The notes beneath the pieces were generated by a model. That model ran no database searches and had not been told where the DNA came from. It saw only the letters and a program-made list of their open reading frames with translations. Shown piece by piece: positions 63,908 through 64,000 of a stretch of DNA of 64,000 bases; the stretch's first letter is position 1; each line of letters begins with the position of its first letter. Source of the stretch: Gimesia fumaroli. Its GTDB lineage: Bacteria > Planctomycetota > Planctomycetia > Planctomycetales > Planctomycetaceae. The stretch lies in assembly GCF_007754425.1 (NCBI RefSeq), contig NZ_CP037452.1, forward strand, positions 6,427,164-6,491,163. The letters run 5' to 3'. The position numbers and the translations under genes are program-made.

Positions 63908-64000
63908 AACACGGGCCGTCGGTACGTCTCGTCTGCCTTACTTCACGCTGCGCCGATTTATCTGAGAGCGAGTGCTCGCATTGCCACTCCGCAGATTTTA

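Overview
The window looks like a chromosomal segment of a marine planctomycete, most likely a Gimesia-like member of the Planctomycetaceae. This is inferred from gene content, not from a database search. The markers are two large DUF1549/DUF1553 proteins with planctomycete-type CxxCH motifs, a Tat-exported DUF1501 protein, a ThuA/PVC-type haem protein, a sulfatase, a ceramidase-like protein, a redoxin/copper-monooxygenase fusion and a WD40/formylglycine-enzyme-like fusion. No rRNA and no CRISPR array was seen. One tRNA gene is present, tRNA-Ser(GCT).

Layout. 1-6.4 kb: a truncated DUF1553 gene, then a tight minus-strand cluster of prepilin-peptidase-like, methyltransferase and single-pass membrane genes. 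7-18 kb: housekeeping genes, with a secreted helical protein, rseP and dxr overlapping on the minus strand, ftsH and a LOG-family gene overlapping on the plus strand, acpS, and a redoxin-haem-monooxygenase fusion. 18.3-27.6 kb: the WD40 giant facing a sulfatase, soluble transhydrogenase, a Uma2 protein, a GNAT enzyme and an RmlD-type reductase. 27.8-28.0 kb: tRNA-Ser with a good promoter and a strong terminator.

28-39.5 kb is an accessory island. It holds repeats, two orphan genes, an IS4-family element, a TIR protein with a C-terminal cold-shock-like domain, a two-helix channel-like protein, and a 1775-residue transglutaminase-like/DUF4011/SF1 helicase/nuclease protein of the type reported as the antiphage protein Hhe. 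The insertion sequence can be delimited to the base: 1712 bp, 13-bp terminal inverted repeats, and a 12-bp target duplication inside a perfect palindrome that recurs in degenerate form across the island. The 3' end of the TIR gene runs into a sequence resembling the first half of a planctomycete integron attC site. Together these make the island the best candidate for an undescribed defence system.

40-62.5 kb returns to typical planctomycete biology: a hybrid multi-PAS histidine kinase, PhoD-like phosphatase, a DUF1501 plus DUF1553 pair, ceramidase-like protein, the nrfHA nitrite reductase pair, an esterase, a ThuA/PVC haem protein, an SGNH hydrolase and an isochorismatase-like hydrolase. The window ends with a second IS4-family transposase (62.7-63.9 kb) that again lies beside one arm of the same palindrome.
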